Below, piece by piece: positions 9,435-18,718 of a DNA stretch of 64,000 nt (position 1 is its first letter; each line of letters begins with the position of its first letter). Below the pieces are notes generated by a model that was given only the letters and a program-made list of their open reading frames with translations, had not been told where the DNA came from and made no database searches. This DNA is from Flavobacterium sp. 270 (lineage in GTDB: Bacteria > Bacteroidota > Bacteroidia > Flavobacteriales > Flavobacteriaceae). The translations under genes were made by a program, and so were the position numbers. The stretch spans positions 356,505 to 420,504 of the forward strand of contig NZ_SODM01000006.1 in assembly GCF_004368785.1 (NCBI RefSeq). Direction: 5' to 3'.

Positions 9435-9815
9435 ATGAAGTTTAACAATATAATAATGCTCGATGACGACGAGGAAGATCATTTGATTTTCCTTGCTGCA
9501 CTGGAACATATTTCTGAAACTGTACAATGCCATTTTTTTACTGACGGGCGCAAGGCCCTTAGTGATCTTCAGTCCGGTATTGTAACTGCTCAGGCTATAT
9601 TTCTTGACCTGAATATGCCCCTTATGAGCGGGCACGATTTTCTAGCGCAGATCAAACAGATACAGAACCTGGAGCATATCCCCGTTATTATTTTTACAAC
9701 TTCGTCGGATCCGGCAATCATAGAAATGACAATAGCGATGGGTGCGGCAGATTTCATCACTAAGCCTGATGATTTTCAGAACCTGACTACACTATTAACC
9801 ACTTATATTTACTAA
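9435..9815 (+). CDS. Receiver-only response regulator paired with the 1366-aa kinase
   Basis: 126 residues, a lone receiver domain. The acidic cluster is LDDDEED, the phospho-acceptor Asp58 is in FLDLNMP, the switch Thr is in IFTTSS and Lys110 is in FITKP. The start follows a TATATTTG element by 4 bases. The next gene, the multi-PAS kinase at 9822, begins 6 bases after its stop, so the two form an operon and are very probably a cognate pair. With no output domain, the phosphorylated receiver must act on another protein or serve as a phosphate shuttle. Confidence 0.92.
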   Translation: MKFNNIIMLDDDEEDHLIFLAALEHISETVQCHFFTDGRKALSDLQSGIVTAQAIFLDLNMPLMSGHDFLAQIKQIQNLEHIPVIIFTTSSDPAIIEMTIAMGAADFITKPDDFQNLTTLLTTYIY

Positions 9816-9821
9816 AAACCG

Positions 9822-12800
9822 ATGCTTTTGTCTGATCCAAACCTGAATTTTCTCCGCGGCGGGGGTGAAATGGGTGAGCTCACCAGAAATTATAATTGGT
9901 CATCCACCTCAATTGGCGCTCCCCACCAATGGCCACAAAGCCTGCGCACCATTGTGAGCACAATACTGAATTCCAAATTCCCCATGTTTCTTTGGTGGGG
10001 TAAAGAACTTATACAATTCTATAATGATGCCTACAGGCCGAGCCTGGGCAATCAGGGCAAACATCCTGAGGCGCTGGGCGGAAACGGCTCTGATACCTGG
10101 CCTGAGATATGGCCTGTAGTTTACCCCTTAATACAGCACGTATTGGACGGGGGTGAATCGACCTGGATGGAAAACCAGCTTATACCGATTTACCGTAACG
10201 GCAGTCTGGAGAATGTCTATTGGACATTCAGCTACAGTCCTGTATTTGATGATTTGGGTGCAATTGGCGGGGTGCTGGTCACCTGTACGGAGACCACTGA
10301 TGCTGTTGTAAGGCTGAAACAGCTCGATAAAGCAAATGCAGAGCTAAAGGCATCAATGGAGCACAATGAGAAAATGCACAAGGATCAGATTGAAAATGAT
10401 CTCAAATTCAAAAATGTAGCCAATACATCCCCGACAGGACTCTGGCTTTCGGATGAAAGCGGAGCGCTGACTTACCTTAATAATACCCTGGTGGAATGGA
10501 CGGGCATGCCGTACGAAGCATTGCTCGGACATGGCTGGGCTGAGGCTATTATTGAAGAGGACAGGGAGAATGCAGCAGCTGCTTTTATGAAAGCTGTTTC
10601 TTCCAGAAGGCATTATGATGTAGTGTTTCGCCTTAGAAAATTTGATCACAGCATTATTCAGTGCCATGCCGTTGGAGACCCTTTTTATAAGCCTGATGGA
10701 AGTTATGGAGGATATGCGGGATTCTGCATGGACATACAAAATATCATCGAAGGCCAGAAACAGATTTTGGAAAGTGAAAGGCGTTTTTTAAACCTGACAC
10801 GCCAGGCGACAGTTGGCATTATTGTGTTGACCGGTGCGGATTTAAAGGTGGCAATTGTGAATGATGCGTATGCAAATTTAGTGGGCATCAGGCAGAACGA
10901 ATTGCTGGAGAGTAATCTTTTTGATGTTATTCCGGAGGCCGAGCAGGTTTATCGCCCTATAATTGAAAATGTAAGGAATACCGGCGAGGCAATTTACTTA
11001 TACAGCAGGCCATATTCTGTAAGTCATAAGGGGATAAAAAAAGAGGGTTATTTAAACTTAATTTACCAGCCATACAAGGAAACTGACGGAACGGTCATCG
11101 GAGTTATGGTAACCTGCCAGGATGTTACCGCGCAGGTAATAGCGCAGCAGCAGATAGAAGAGAGTGAAAGGCTGCTACGGACTTTGATAGAAAAAACACC
11201 TGTTGCCACAGCATTGTTTGAGGGCAGAGACCTTGTGATCAGGGTTGCCAACGATGTCATGCTGGGGTATCTAAAAAAGGACCGTGATATACTGGGCCAG
11301 TCCTATCGTAAAAGCGTTCCTGAACTTGAAGGTCAGGGCTATTTTGAGATTCTGGACCGCATATTTGAAAACGGTGAAGAATATCGCGCTGACGGATCAC
11401 GGGCCGATATTGAGAAAGATGGAAAAACCACCACGCATTATTTTAATTACTCATATACCCCTTTGTTTAATGACACTGGCGAGGTTTACGCCGTACTGAA
11501 TATGGCATACGATGTCACTGAAAGCACCATGGCACAGATGGAACTCGAACAAAGCAGGCAAAAGCTGCTCCGGTCATTTGAAAACTCTCCTGTTGGAATA
11601 GCCATTATCAGTGGTGATAAGCTGGTCTTTGACATGGCCAACTCTTTTTATGCCAGCCTGGTTGACAGGTCCGTGGAAGATCTTTCAGGTATGCCGCTAC
11701 TGGAAGTTATACCTGAGCTGGTGGGACAGGGATTTGATATGCAGCTCAAAAAAGTTATGGACACTGGAGAGACCTTTACTGCAAAAGAGGTGCCAGTTGC
11801 GATAGTACGTGGAGGAAGAACTGACATTCTTTATCTTGATTACAGCTATCAGGCACAGCGGGATTCAGATGATCAGTCCAACAGCGTACTGGCTGTAGTT
11901 ATTGATGTCACTCAGCAGGTACTGGCACGTAAAACCATAGAGAGCAATGAGAAGCGTTTTCGCTCCCTTATAGAGGAAGCTCCTGTGGGAACCTGCCTGT
12001 ATGTGGGGCCTGATATGCGAATCGATATCGCCAATAAGATTATTATGGATTATTGGGGCAGGGGACCTGAGGTAATGGGCAAAAACATGCTGGAGGTTTT
12101 CCCTGAAATGATAGGCCAGCCTTTCCCTGAATTACTGAAACAAGTTTACAGCACTGGAAAACTCCATGAGCAAAAAGGGGCACGCGCCGATCTAATGATC
12201 CATGGTGTGCTCACGACTTTGTATTTTGATTTTACCTATAAGCCACTTTTTGATGATGATGGAAATGTGTATGCCGTTCTCGACGTTGCCGTTGACGTGA
12301 CGCATCAGGTGAAAGCCAGCAGGCTATTGAAGGAAAATCAGGAATTCATAAGAAAGATATTTTATAAATCCCCTGTAGCCAAAATGGTTTATATTGGGAA
12401 GGAAATGATCGTTCGCGAGGCCAATGAAAAAATGTTTGAAATTTTTGGAAGAGGCGACGATATTTTAGGCAGACCTATTCTGGAGAGCATTCCTGAACTA
12501 AGGAAGACGGACCTGTTCGAGAGGTACAGCAGGGTATTGGAGTCCGGAGAAACCTTCGAGGCCTTTGCCCAGCGTATAGAACTCATTAAAGAGGGAGTGT
12601 CATATGTAGGCTACTATGATTACACCTATAAGCCCCTTTTTGACGATAATAAGAATCCGTACGGCGTAATCTGTATTACCATTGATGTTACAGATCAGGT
12701 ATTTGCCCGGTTAAAACAGCAGGAAGCTGAAGCGTCGCTCAGAGGAGCAGTGGAATTGGCGCAGCTCGGGACCTGGAGTATCGACGCGGCAACAGGTGGC

Positions 12801-13922
12801 CTTGCATATTCCGATCGCCTTATTGAATGGTTTGGGTATGATCCGTCCAATTATGATTACGGAAATGTTATTCCAATACTCGCTGATGAGGACCGCCAGA
12901 GGGTGGCAGATGCAGTTGCCTGGTCAATGAAGGCTGAATCAGGAGGAATTTACGATGAAATTTATACGGTAATCCATCCGGAAACTGGAAAGAAACGAAT
13001 CCTGCATGCACAGGGGAAAACAATCTTTGATCCGGAGGGCAATCCGCTGCGCATGAATGGTACTGCTCAGGATGTTACCTTGCATATAGAAGCCCAGTTG
13101 GCACTCGAGCAGGAAGTACGCACCAGGACTCAGGAACTGGCAAGGGTTGTCGAGGACCTTCAGGATTCCAATGTACAGCTTTTGCATTCCAATGAAGAGC
13201 TGGCTCAGTTTGCCTACATTGCCTCGCATGATCTTCAGGAGCCGCTGCGAAAAATAAGTACTTTTTCCCAGCTGCTTGAAAATACACTTCCTTCAGAATC
13301 TGCAGAATCTGTCCGTAGTTATCTGGCTAAAATTATGCAGTCCTCAGTGCGTATGAGGACCCTGATAAATGATGTCCTTAATTATTCAAAGCTCTCCACA
13401 GCCGATGAAAAATTTGAACATGTTAATCTAAATGAGATAATAGATTATCTTATTCTGGATTATGATCTGCTTCTTGAAGAAAAAAATGGTAAGATAACAG
13501 TGGGGGAGCTGCCGACACTGGATGCCAATCCAATTGAAATGACCCAGCTCTTCCGCAACCTTATCAGCAATGCACTGAAATTTTCCCAAGAAGGTGTCGA
13601 CCCGCAGATCATAATCCGCGCTGTTGCGGCTAAAGAATCTGATTTAGACTATTTCCCGCCCGGAAAAAGCATCGGGGATCTTTACAAGATCGAAATAGAG
13701 GATAATGGGATAGGATTTGAAGAAGAGTATTTTCAAAGAATCTTTAATATTTTCCTCAGGCTACACCCTAAAACGAGCTATGAAGGAACTGGAATTGGAC
13801 TTGCTATGTGCAAGAAGATCGTACAAAATCATGGCGGGGAGATATTTGCCTATGCCAAGCTTGGTAAAGGGGCGGTGTTCTCAATTATACTTCCCAAGAT
13901 CACCAGATTGCCAAGAAAATAA
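9822..13922 (+). CDS. Soluble multi-PAS sensor histidine kinase, 1366 aa
   Basis: No signal peptide or membrane segment, so cytoplasmic sensing. An N-terminal PAS-like region (about 20-165, with FPMFLWWGKELIQFYNDA) is followed by seven PAS domains starting near residues 197, 323, 452, 582, 713, 843 and 972, a regular 130-residue period. Several share the Y-x-PLFDD-x-G-x-x-YAV core, so the array looks duplicated. Then come a short coiled coil (RTRTQELARVVEDLQ), a phytochrome-type HisKA domain with His1136 in IASHDLQEPLRKI, and a HATPase domain (N box RNLISNALKFS, G boxes DNGIGF and GTGIGLAMCKKI). It follows its likely partner receiver by 6 bases. The ligand or cofactor is unknown. Confidence 0.93.
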   Translation: MLLSDPNLNFLRGGGEMGELTRNYNWSSTSIGAPHQWPQSLRTIVSTILNSKFPMFLWWGKELIQFYNDAYRPSLGNQGKHPEALGGNGSDTWPEIWPVVYPLIQHVLDGGESTWMENQLIPIYRNGSLENVYWTFSYSPVFDDLGAIGGVLVTCTETTDAVVRLKQLDKANAELKASMEHNEKMHKDQIENDLKFKNVANTSPTGLWLSDESGALTYLNNTLVEWTGMPYEALLGHGWAEAIIEEDRENAAAAFMKAVSSRRHYDVVFRLRKFDHSIIQCHAVGDPFYKPDGSYGGYAGFCMDIQNIIEGQKQILESERRFLNLTRQATVGIIVLTGADLKVAIVNDAYANLVGIRQNELLESNLFDVIPEAEQVYRPIIENVRNTGEAIYLYSRPYSVSHKGIKKEGYLNLIYQPYKETDGTVIGVMVTCQDVTAQVIAQQQIEESERLLRTLIEKTPVATALFEGRDLVIRVANDVMLGYLKKDRDILGQSYRKSVPELEGQGYFEILDRIFENGEEYRADGSRADIEKDGKTTTHYFNYSYTPLFNDTGEVYAVLNMAYDVTESTMAQMELEQSRQKLLRSFENSPVGIAIISGDKLVFDMANSFYASLVDRSVEDLSGMPLLEVIPELVGQGFDMQLKKVMDTGETFTAKEVPVAIVRGGRTDILYLDYSYQAQRDSDDQSNSVLAVVIDVTQQVLARKTIESNEKRFRSLIEEAPVGTCLYVGPDMRIDIANKIIMDYWGRGPEVMGKNMLEVFPEMIGQPFPELLKQVYSTGKLHEQKGARADLMIHGVLTTLYFDFTYKPLFDDDGNVYAVLDVAVDVTHQVKASRLLKENQEFIRKIFYKSPVAKMVYIGKEMIVREANEKMFEIFGRGDDILGRPILESIPELRKTDLFERYSRVLESGETFEAFAQRIELIKEGVSYVGYYDYTYKPLFDDNKNPYGVICITIDVTDQVFARLKQQEAEASLRGAVELAQLGTWSIDAATGGLAYSDRLIEWFGYDPSNYDYGNVIPILADEDRQRVADAVAWSMKAESGGIYDEIYTVIHPETGKKRILHAQGKTIFDPEGNPLRMNGTAQDVTLHIEAQLALEQEVRTRTQELARVVEDLQDSNVQLLHSNEELAQFAYIASHDLQEPLRKISTFSQLLENTLPSESAESVRSYLAKIMQSSVRMRTLINDVLNYSKLSTADEKFEHVNLNEIIDYLILDYDLLLEEKNGKITVGELPTLDANPIEMTQLFRNLISNALKFSQEGVDPQIIIRAVAAKESDLDYFPPGKSIGDLYKIEIEDNGIGFEEEYFQRIFNIFLRLHPKTSYEGTGIGLAMCKKIVQNHGGEIFAYAKLGKGAVFSIILPKITRLPRK

Positions 13923-13950
13923 ATAATATCAAAAAACAGACTTTCTTGTA

Positions 13951-13978
13951 AAAACATTATCCATTGGATAATGTTTTT
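13951..13978 (+). terminator. Terminator after the kinase
   Basis: A perfect 12-base-pair stem (AAAACATTATCC / GGATAATGTTTT) with a three-base loop, ending in T5. Confidence 0.85.
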
Positions 13979-14108
13979 GCTTTCAGCTGACATGTTAAGT
14001 AGTTAAAGTCGGTCTATAATCGCTCTGAATAGAATTCAGCTGCATTAAATATTAAAAAGCTGTAACGATGTCGGAATATTTTGTAAAACATTACGCTGCT
14101 GTACATTG

Positions 14109-14116
14109 TATATTTG
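14109..14116 (+). promoter_or_regulatory. -7 element of the YciF-like gene
   Basis: TATATTTG, 22 bases before the ATG at 14139. A TTTTG at 14079-14083 is further upstream than the usual -33 spacing, so the -33 box is uncertain. Confidence 0.5.
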
Positions 14117-14138
14117 GTAAAATCTTAAAATCAAAATT

Positions 14139-14801
14139 ATGAAAACGACTACAAAAAGTACGACAGCTTCAAAAAGCAATAGTGCATCTGAAAATAAAAG
14201 TAAAACTACAGCTTCCACGAAAACAGCTGGATCGAAAGCCAGTGAAACAAAAAAAGCAGCATCTAAAAGCGGAAGCGGTGCAGTAAAAGCCAAGTCTTCG
14301 GCAGCTGAAGGCCTTAGAGAATTATTTGTTGATTCCCTGAAAGACATCTACTGGGCGGAAAAGGCATTAACAAAAGCACTGCCTAAGATGGCCAAAAATG
14401 CGACCTCTGAAAATCTTATTACAACGATCAATGATCATCTTGCCGTAACCCAAGAGCAGGTGGCCAGACTTGAGGAGGTGTTCTCATTGGTAGGCGAGAA
14501 AGCCACGGCCAAAAAATGCGATGCGATGGAAGGCCTGATTAAAGAAGGAGAAAGCATTATGGAGGAAACTGAAGTTGGACCTGTACGTGATGCGGGCATT
14601 ATTGCCGCTTCGCAAAAAATTGAGCATTACGAAATTGCGACTTACGGAACATTGGCTGCCTTTGCACAGACACTGGGTGAGGACGATGCCGTTTTGCTGC
14701 TTGAAAAAACTTTGGCGGAAGAAAAAGAAGCCGACTCGCTTCTTACCGAAGCTGCTTACAATACAATCAACTTCGATGCAAACGAAGAAGATCAAGAGTA
14801 A
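14139..14801 (+). CDS. YciF/DUF892 ferritin-like stress protein with Lys/Ser/Thr-rich tail
   Basis: 220 residues. The first 55 are low complexity (Lys, Ser, Thr, Ala), resembling a disordered, possibly nucleic-acid-binding tail. Residues about 60-215 form the four-helix ferritin-like DUF892 domain: LRELFVDSLKDIYWAEKAL, HLAVTQEQVARLEEVF, IIAASQKIEHYEIATYGTL and LLEKTLAEEKEADSLLTE, with the Glu and His residues expected to bind a di-metal site. Family members are induced by general or osmotic stress; no enzymatic role is proven. It has its own promoter and terminator. The charged tail is longer than in YciF. Confidence 0.85.
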   Translation: MKTTTKSTTASKSNSASENKSKTTASTKTAGSKASETKKAASKSGSGAVKAKSSAAEGLRELFVDSLKDIYWAEKALTKALPKMAKNATSENLITTINDHLAVTQEQVARLEEVFSLVGEKATAKKCDAMEGLIKEGESIMEETEVGPVRDAGIIAASQKIEHYEIATYGTLAAFAQTLGEDDAVLLLEKTLAEEKEADSLLTEAAYNTINFDANEEDQE

Positions 14802-14840
14802 ATCAAATTATTGCAATTCCACATTTGTTTGATTTTCATG

Positions 14841-14873
14841 AAACCTGTATTATTTTATAGTACAGGTTTTTTT
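14841..14873 (+). terminator. Terminator after the YciF-like gene
   Basis: The arms AAACCTGTA and TACAGGTTT (nine pairs) with an 11-base loop are followed by a T run. Confidence 0.8.
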
Positions 14874-14950
14874 ATATATAGATATGAACAACTTATCTTA
14901 AACCATAGATGCTGAGAATTCGTATATACTCTATATAAACATAATTTTCT

Positions 14951-15328
14951 ATGTACCGTACTATTTTATTGATTGACGATGACCCGGATGATCTCGAATT
15001 TCTTCAGCAGGCTATTGCTTCACTTAGACCGGACATACTGCTTCAGACTGCAGGGAATCGCTCTCAGGTGCTTGAACTGCTGGAAAATCTGCAAATTATT
15101 CCTGATCTTATATTTCTTGATTTTCATATGCCTGGGGTGATAGGCACAGAATTGTTGCAAAAAATTAAAACTTCAGGAGCAACCCAGCATATTGCTCTTG
15201 TACTGTATTCCACACATCCCAAAGAAGTGATGTGGCAGATTGCTGGGGCATTCGAGCCTGAGTACTGCCTCCAAAAGCCAAGCAGTTATAACGAGCTAAT
15301 TAATGCATTAAAAGAAATTATTTGCTAA
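14951..15328 (+). CDS. Receiver-only response regulator, divergent
   Basis: 125 residues. The acidic pocket is LIDDDPDD, the phospho-acceptor is Asp57 in FLDFHMP and Lys109 is in LQKPSS. The switch region is LVLYSTHP; a Ser precedes Thr as in the other receivers, but the residue set around it differs from the 3625/9435 pair, and the loop after the acceptor (GVIGTELL) lacks the usual M-x-G. It is flanked by the YciF-like gene and CinA, with no adjacent kinase. The element before the ATG (TAATTTTC) is a poor -7 match. Confidence 0.88.
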   Translation: MYRTILLIDDDPDDLEFLQQAIASLRPDILLQTAGNRSQVLELLENLQIIPDLIFLDFHMPGVIGTELLQKIKTSGATQHIALVLYSTHPKEVMWQIAGAFEPEYCLQKPSSYNELINALKEIIC

Positions 15329-15489
15329 TACGGATCTTCCAATTAGATATTGGCGTCGACCTCCAGATTCCTAACTCTGGTCTATGATTAATTTTAGATG
15401 CATAGTTGGGTTTTGTATATATATGTAAATATCGAACGAGTCTGATCCAATTTATTAGAAAATGGAGTGCGGCCCCCCGGAATATTTGC

Positions 15490-15966
15490 CTATCCTATTT
15501 TTTGAATAATTAGGCTGGCTGCTTTATCTGCAGCCTGCTGCACAATCTCTTCAGGGCTGCCGCAGAAAACTTCTCTGTGTTTGATGACACCCACAGGGGT
15601 GATAATATGCAGGAATATTGTACCCACGGGTTTTTCTTCGCTTTCGCTGCCGCCTGGCGTGGTAAGGCCAGTGAGGGCCACCGTTATATCGGAATTGAAT
15701 ATGACAGCGGCACGTTCGGCAAGCGCCTGGGTAACTTCTGCCGATTCCGGTGTATACTGCTCAATCAAAGCGTGACGTACCAGAAGTATCTGTTCCTTGA
15801 CGAAAACTTCATAACAGACGATCCCGCCTCTTAATATCTTCCCTGATAAGGGCGTTAAAGAAAAATCAGCGCTTAATTTTCCTGCCGATGCGCTTTCGAC
15901 AAAGGCAATCCTCCAGCCTTTTGCTGCAATTGCCTCACTGCATTTGATTATAGTTTGTGATGACAT
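15490..15966 (-). CDS. CinA-family protein (nicotinamide-nucleotide amidase domain, PncC-like)
   Basis: 158 residues, equal to a stand-alone CinA C-terminal domain. It would hydrolyse nicotinamide mononucleotide to nicotinic acid mononucleotide plus ammonia in NAD salvage. Family motifs are FVESASAGKLS (usually ESCTGG), LRGGIVCYEVFVKEQIL and TGLTTPGGSESEEKPVGT. The first motif has Ala where the family has Cys-Thr, so activity is not certain. Its stop is in an isolated 160-base gap with no other gene, and its start lies 24 bases after the DUF6766 gene, so the two are probably cotranscribed. Confidence 0.85.
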   Translation of the reverse strand: MSSQTIIKCSEAIAAKGWRIAFVESASAGKLSADFSLTPLSGKILRGGIVCYEVFVKEQILLVRHALIEQYTPESAEVTQALAERAAVIFNSDITVALTGLTTPGGSESEEKPVGTIFLHIITPVGVIKHREVFCGSPEEIVQQAADKAASLIIQKIG

Positions 15967-15990
15967 ATCCTTTTATTTTACTTCATATTT

Positions 15991-16647
15991 TTACTCTCCT
16001 GTTTCCATATTTGGGGCATCGACCGGCTTGGATTGTGAGGATCCTATTTGGCGCAGGTATATAGAAAGCATTACGATAGCGAATACAGAAAGAAATTCGC
16101 TCTGCCAGTTCTGAAAAGACTCGAACCAAAATCTTGAGTCCCTTATATAATCAGCAGCGTTCTCCAATGGAAGGCCTTTAAGGGACAACTGTTCATTTTC
16201 ATCCTTGAGGCTGCCATAAAAGTGCACCGCAAAGGAAACCATAAAGAGAATCATTAATGAAATCGTAAGTGAATGTTTGTAAACCGCCAGGATCCATCCG
16301 CCTTTTTTAACGGGCTATGGAGCATCTTTCCGACTTGCTGAAGGTTCTCTGTCTACTTCTTCCTCTTTGTCAAAATCCTTGGATTCAGAGGAACCTTTCT
16401 GCTGCAGGAATATAGTAAATATTACAAAAAGCGCCATCTGAAGGAACTCGCTTTCCCAGTTTTCAAAAGTCGCCTGCAGGAAATGCCCCGAGCTAAAGTA
16501 GCTGGCAAGGGTAATGGCTGGTGCATGTTCTTCCAGAAAATCCTTATTGTGTTCTTCAAACCCAAAAATAACCTGTCCGGCCATTGCTCCCAGGAATAGC
16601 ATTATAAAACAGATCGAGAGTCCGTTATTGCGTATAAAAGTTTTCAT
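15991..16647 (-). pseudogene. DUF6766 membrane protein interrupted by an in-frame TAG
   Basis: Two frames lie in the same phase, separated by a TAG at 16315-16317: an N-terminal half (MKTFIRNNGLSICFIMLFLG, ending SRKDAP) and a C-terminal half (PVKKGGWILAVYKHSLTISL onward). Together they are 218 codons, the normal DUF6766 length, with four membrane segments and two related half-repeats (FENWESEFLQMALFVIFTIF and FQNWQSEFLSVFAIVMLSIY). The family has Trp at this kind of W-P-V junction, so a TGG to TAG change is the simplest cause. TAG is a normal stop elsewhere in the window, so recoding is unlikely. The function of DUF6766 is unknown. Confidence 0.8.
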
Positions 16648-16831
16648 ATTTCAGTTGTTAGGCTACAAATATCAAAAAACTTAAAGGGTTCGTGTTACAT
16701 TTTTTATGCGAGAAATTACAAAATTAAGGAATTGAAAATTGGTTAATGAAATTGTAGTTTAATACTGTTTCCAAAGCAGGCTGCCTATAGGTTTATAGAA
16801 TTAAGTGATAAGTCTTTGCAGGGTGGAAACT

Positions 16832-17257
16832 TTATAATGAATTGCTTGGTGTCAGGCTTGTTTTCCAATATTCCACAATGCTTTGGATCATCGCTTTGTA
16901 GATCGTAAAATCATCCTCTTTTTTAAAATAACCTTGTACGTGGTATTCATAAGCCTTTGAAACATTCTCAGGGGTTTTTGAGGTGGACAGAAAAATATAA
17001 GGGACACATTTTCGGTTTACATGCTTATCGGCAAGAATCTGTGTCCGCAATTCATAACCGTCCATCTTGGGCATGTTGATATCAGAGATAATTAAAAAAG
17101 GATTGACCGCAGGATTTGACAAATAAGAAAGGGCCCGGGTCGGATCTTCGATGAAAACTAACTTATTTGTATAGGACAGGCTTTCAAAAATATCTTTAAG
17201 GAACATTCTGTCGTCCTCATCGTCCTCAATAATAACAATTTCTCCGTTTTTTCTCAT
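16832..17257 (-). CDS. Receiver-only response regulator (minus strand)
   Basis: 141 residues. The acidic pocket is IIEDDEDD, the phospho-acceptor is Asp59 in IISDINMPKMDG, the switch is FLSTSKTPENV and the conserved Lys112 is in YFKKEDD. The C-terminal tail extends past the domain by about 15 residues. It differs from the Rcp1-type receivers in its ISDINMP core. A decayed copy of this gene (SDISMPKIDG) is at 32752-33008. The promoter element TATCTTTA ends 4 bases before the start codon. The divergent CheB-like gene starts 169 bases away. Confidence 0.9.
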   Translation of the reverse strand: MRKNGEIVIIEDDEDDRMFLKDIFESLSYTNKLVFIEDPTRALSYLSNPAVNPFLIISDINMPKMDGYELRTQILADKHVNRKCVPYIFLSTSKTPENVSKAYEYHVQGYFKKEDDFTIYKAMIQSIVEYWKTSLTPSNSL

Positions 17258-17261
17258 GGTG

Positions 17262-17292
17262 TAAAGATAGGATTTTCTAAAAAATAAATCAA
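17262..17292 (-). promoter_or_regulatory. Promoter of the minus-strand receiver, near-leaderless
   Basis: Reading the minus strand: TTG (17292-17290), a 20-base spacer, then TATCTTTA (17269-17262), and 4 bases before the ATG at 17257. This matches the TTG-N20 spacing seen at 3590-3620. Confidence 0.6.
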
Positions 17293-17425
17293 CTTAACAA
17301 ACGCTTAAATTCTCCAAATCTGTCGAATTTAGGAATCTTACTGAATTCGCAATTTACACCGTGCTGCAGGACAATGTTAGGTTAGTTGATTTATGTATGA
17401 TTAATAAAAGTTTCTTTCGTGCAGT

Positions 17426-18499
17426 ATGGAATTAAAATATGGTACATTTATAAAATCATCCGCAAACAGGACAAATAAAATGGCAAATTCATCAGATATC
17501 GGTTCCAAGTATGTAATAGTGGTGGGTACCTCAGCGGGAGGATTATCTGCCTTAAAAAAATTACTGGCTCATTTCAACGAAGATTTTCCCGTGCCAATCC
17601 TAATTGTGCAGCATATTTCTGCCGATGCAGTTGGAAATGTTCTGGTCGATAACCTTACCAGGTCCAGCAAATTAAAGGTGCTGCATCCTAAAAGTGGAGA
17701 CAGGCTATTGCCTGGCAGTGCCTATATTGCTGCTTCGGATCATCATTTGATGATTGACGAGGATAAAAAAATTCTCATTACTAAAGGTGCTCACGAGAAC
17801 CGCTCACGCCCGGCAATCAATCCACTGTTTCGTTCGGCCGCAGTATCCTATGGCAGTGGTGTTATCGGAATATTGCTTACAGGATATCTTGATGACGGGA
17901 CTGCAGGTCTTGAAGTAATCAAACGTTGTGGGGGCATATGTATTGTGCAGGATCCCAATGATGCCGATTATCCCGATATGCCTCAAAATGCAATCAATAA
18001 GATCAAACCGGACTATATTCTGCCTATCGCTGAAATGGGCGGAATTATTTATCAGCTCATTGCAAAAAATCCCGCAAAACAGCGGACGATTTCAAAAGAT
18101 ATACTGATAGAGACTGCCATAGCCACCAGGGTAACAAGCGATCTTGCCTCAGTAAACACACTTGGCAGTCAGGTGCCGTTCAACTGCCCGGGATGTGGCG
18201 GGGTATTATGGAAAGTGGGGGATGGGGAAAGTTCAAGATTCAGATGCCATACCGGACATGCCTACACAGCCGCTACTTTACTGGCCGAACAGACCATGAA
18301 AATAGAGGAAACGATGTGGACAGCACTTCGAATGTTTGAAGAGCGTAAAAACTTGCTGGACAACATTGCCCAGGGCAAGTCCGGTGCTACATCCAAATCG
18401 GCCCAAGAGCGTTCTGCAGCCACCCAGGAGCATATTGAAAGAATTAGGCACATCCTGCTGGCAGACGACAAGGGCACAGATGGAGATGTACCTGTTTGA
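17426..18499 (+). CDS. CheB-type protein-glutamate methylesterase with C-terminal zinc-ribbon-like domain
   Basis: 357 residues. The methylesterase triad is visible: Ser36 in VGTSAGG, His63 in VQHIS and Asp157 in LTGYLDDGT. It lacks the N-terminal receiver of classical CheB. After about residue 230 comes a C-terminal region with paired CPGC and CHTGH motifs that may bind zinc. No cheR, cheA or chemoreceptor is in the window, so this is an orphan methylesterase associated with a receiver array and multi-PAS kinases, as in other non-chemotactic Bacteroidota clusters. An alternative start at 17480 (MANSSDIG) would remove 18 residues; neither start has a clear ribosome site. Confidence 0.9.
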   Translation: MELKYGTFIKSSANRTNKMANSSDIGSKYVIVVGTSAGGLSALKKLLAHFNEDFPVPILIVQHISADAVGNVLVDNLTRSSKLKVLHPKSGDRLLPGSAYIAASDHHLMIDEDKKILITKGAHENRSRPAINPLFRSAAVSYGSGVIGILLTGYLDDGTAGLEVIKRCGGICIVQDPNDADYPDMPQNAINKIKPDYILPIAEMGGIIYQLIAKNPAKQRTISKDILIETAIATRVTSDLASVNTLGSQVPFNCPGCGGVLWKVGDGESSRFRCHTGHAYTAATLLAEQTMKIEETMWTALRMFEERKNLLDNIAQGKSGATSKSAQERSAATQEHIERIRHILLADDKGTDGDVPV

Positions 18500-18655
18500 C
18501 TAATACAAGTACGTTGTCGAGTTTATTGGTAAAAAGATATAAGCTAGCAGTATGAATTACTTTAATTCCGCTTTTCTTAGATAAGAATCTCTCAATTTAT
18601 GATTTTATGCTGATAATTTGACTTGTAATTGCTTTATTTTTATATGAAAAAAAAT

Positions 18656-18663
18656 TATCTTTG
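18656..18663 (+). promoter_or_regulatory. Probable -7 element before the 687-aa kinase
   Basis: TATCTTTG matches TAnnTTTG, 55 bases before the ATG at 18719. The -33 partner is unclear (a TTG at 18629-18631 is 24 bases away). Confidence 0.4.
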
Positions 18664-18718
18664 AGAGAAAGCCGCGTGCTAGTGTGATAAAAATTTAAAA
18701 TTTAGCGTTCTCTCAGGT

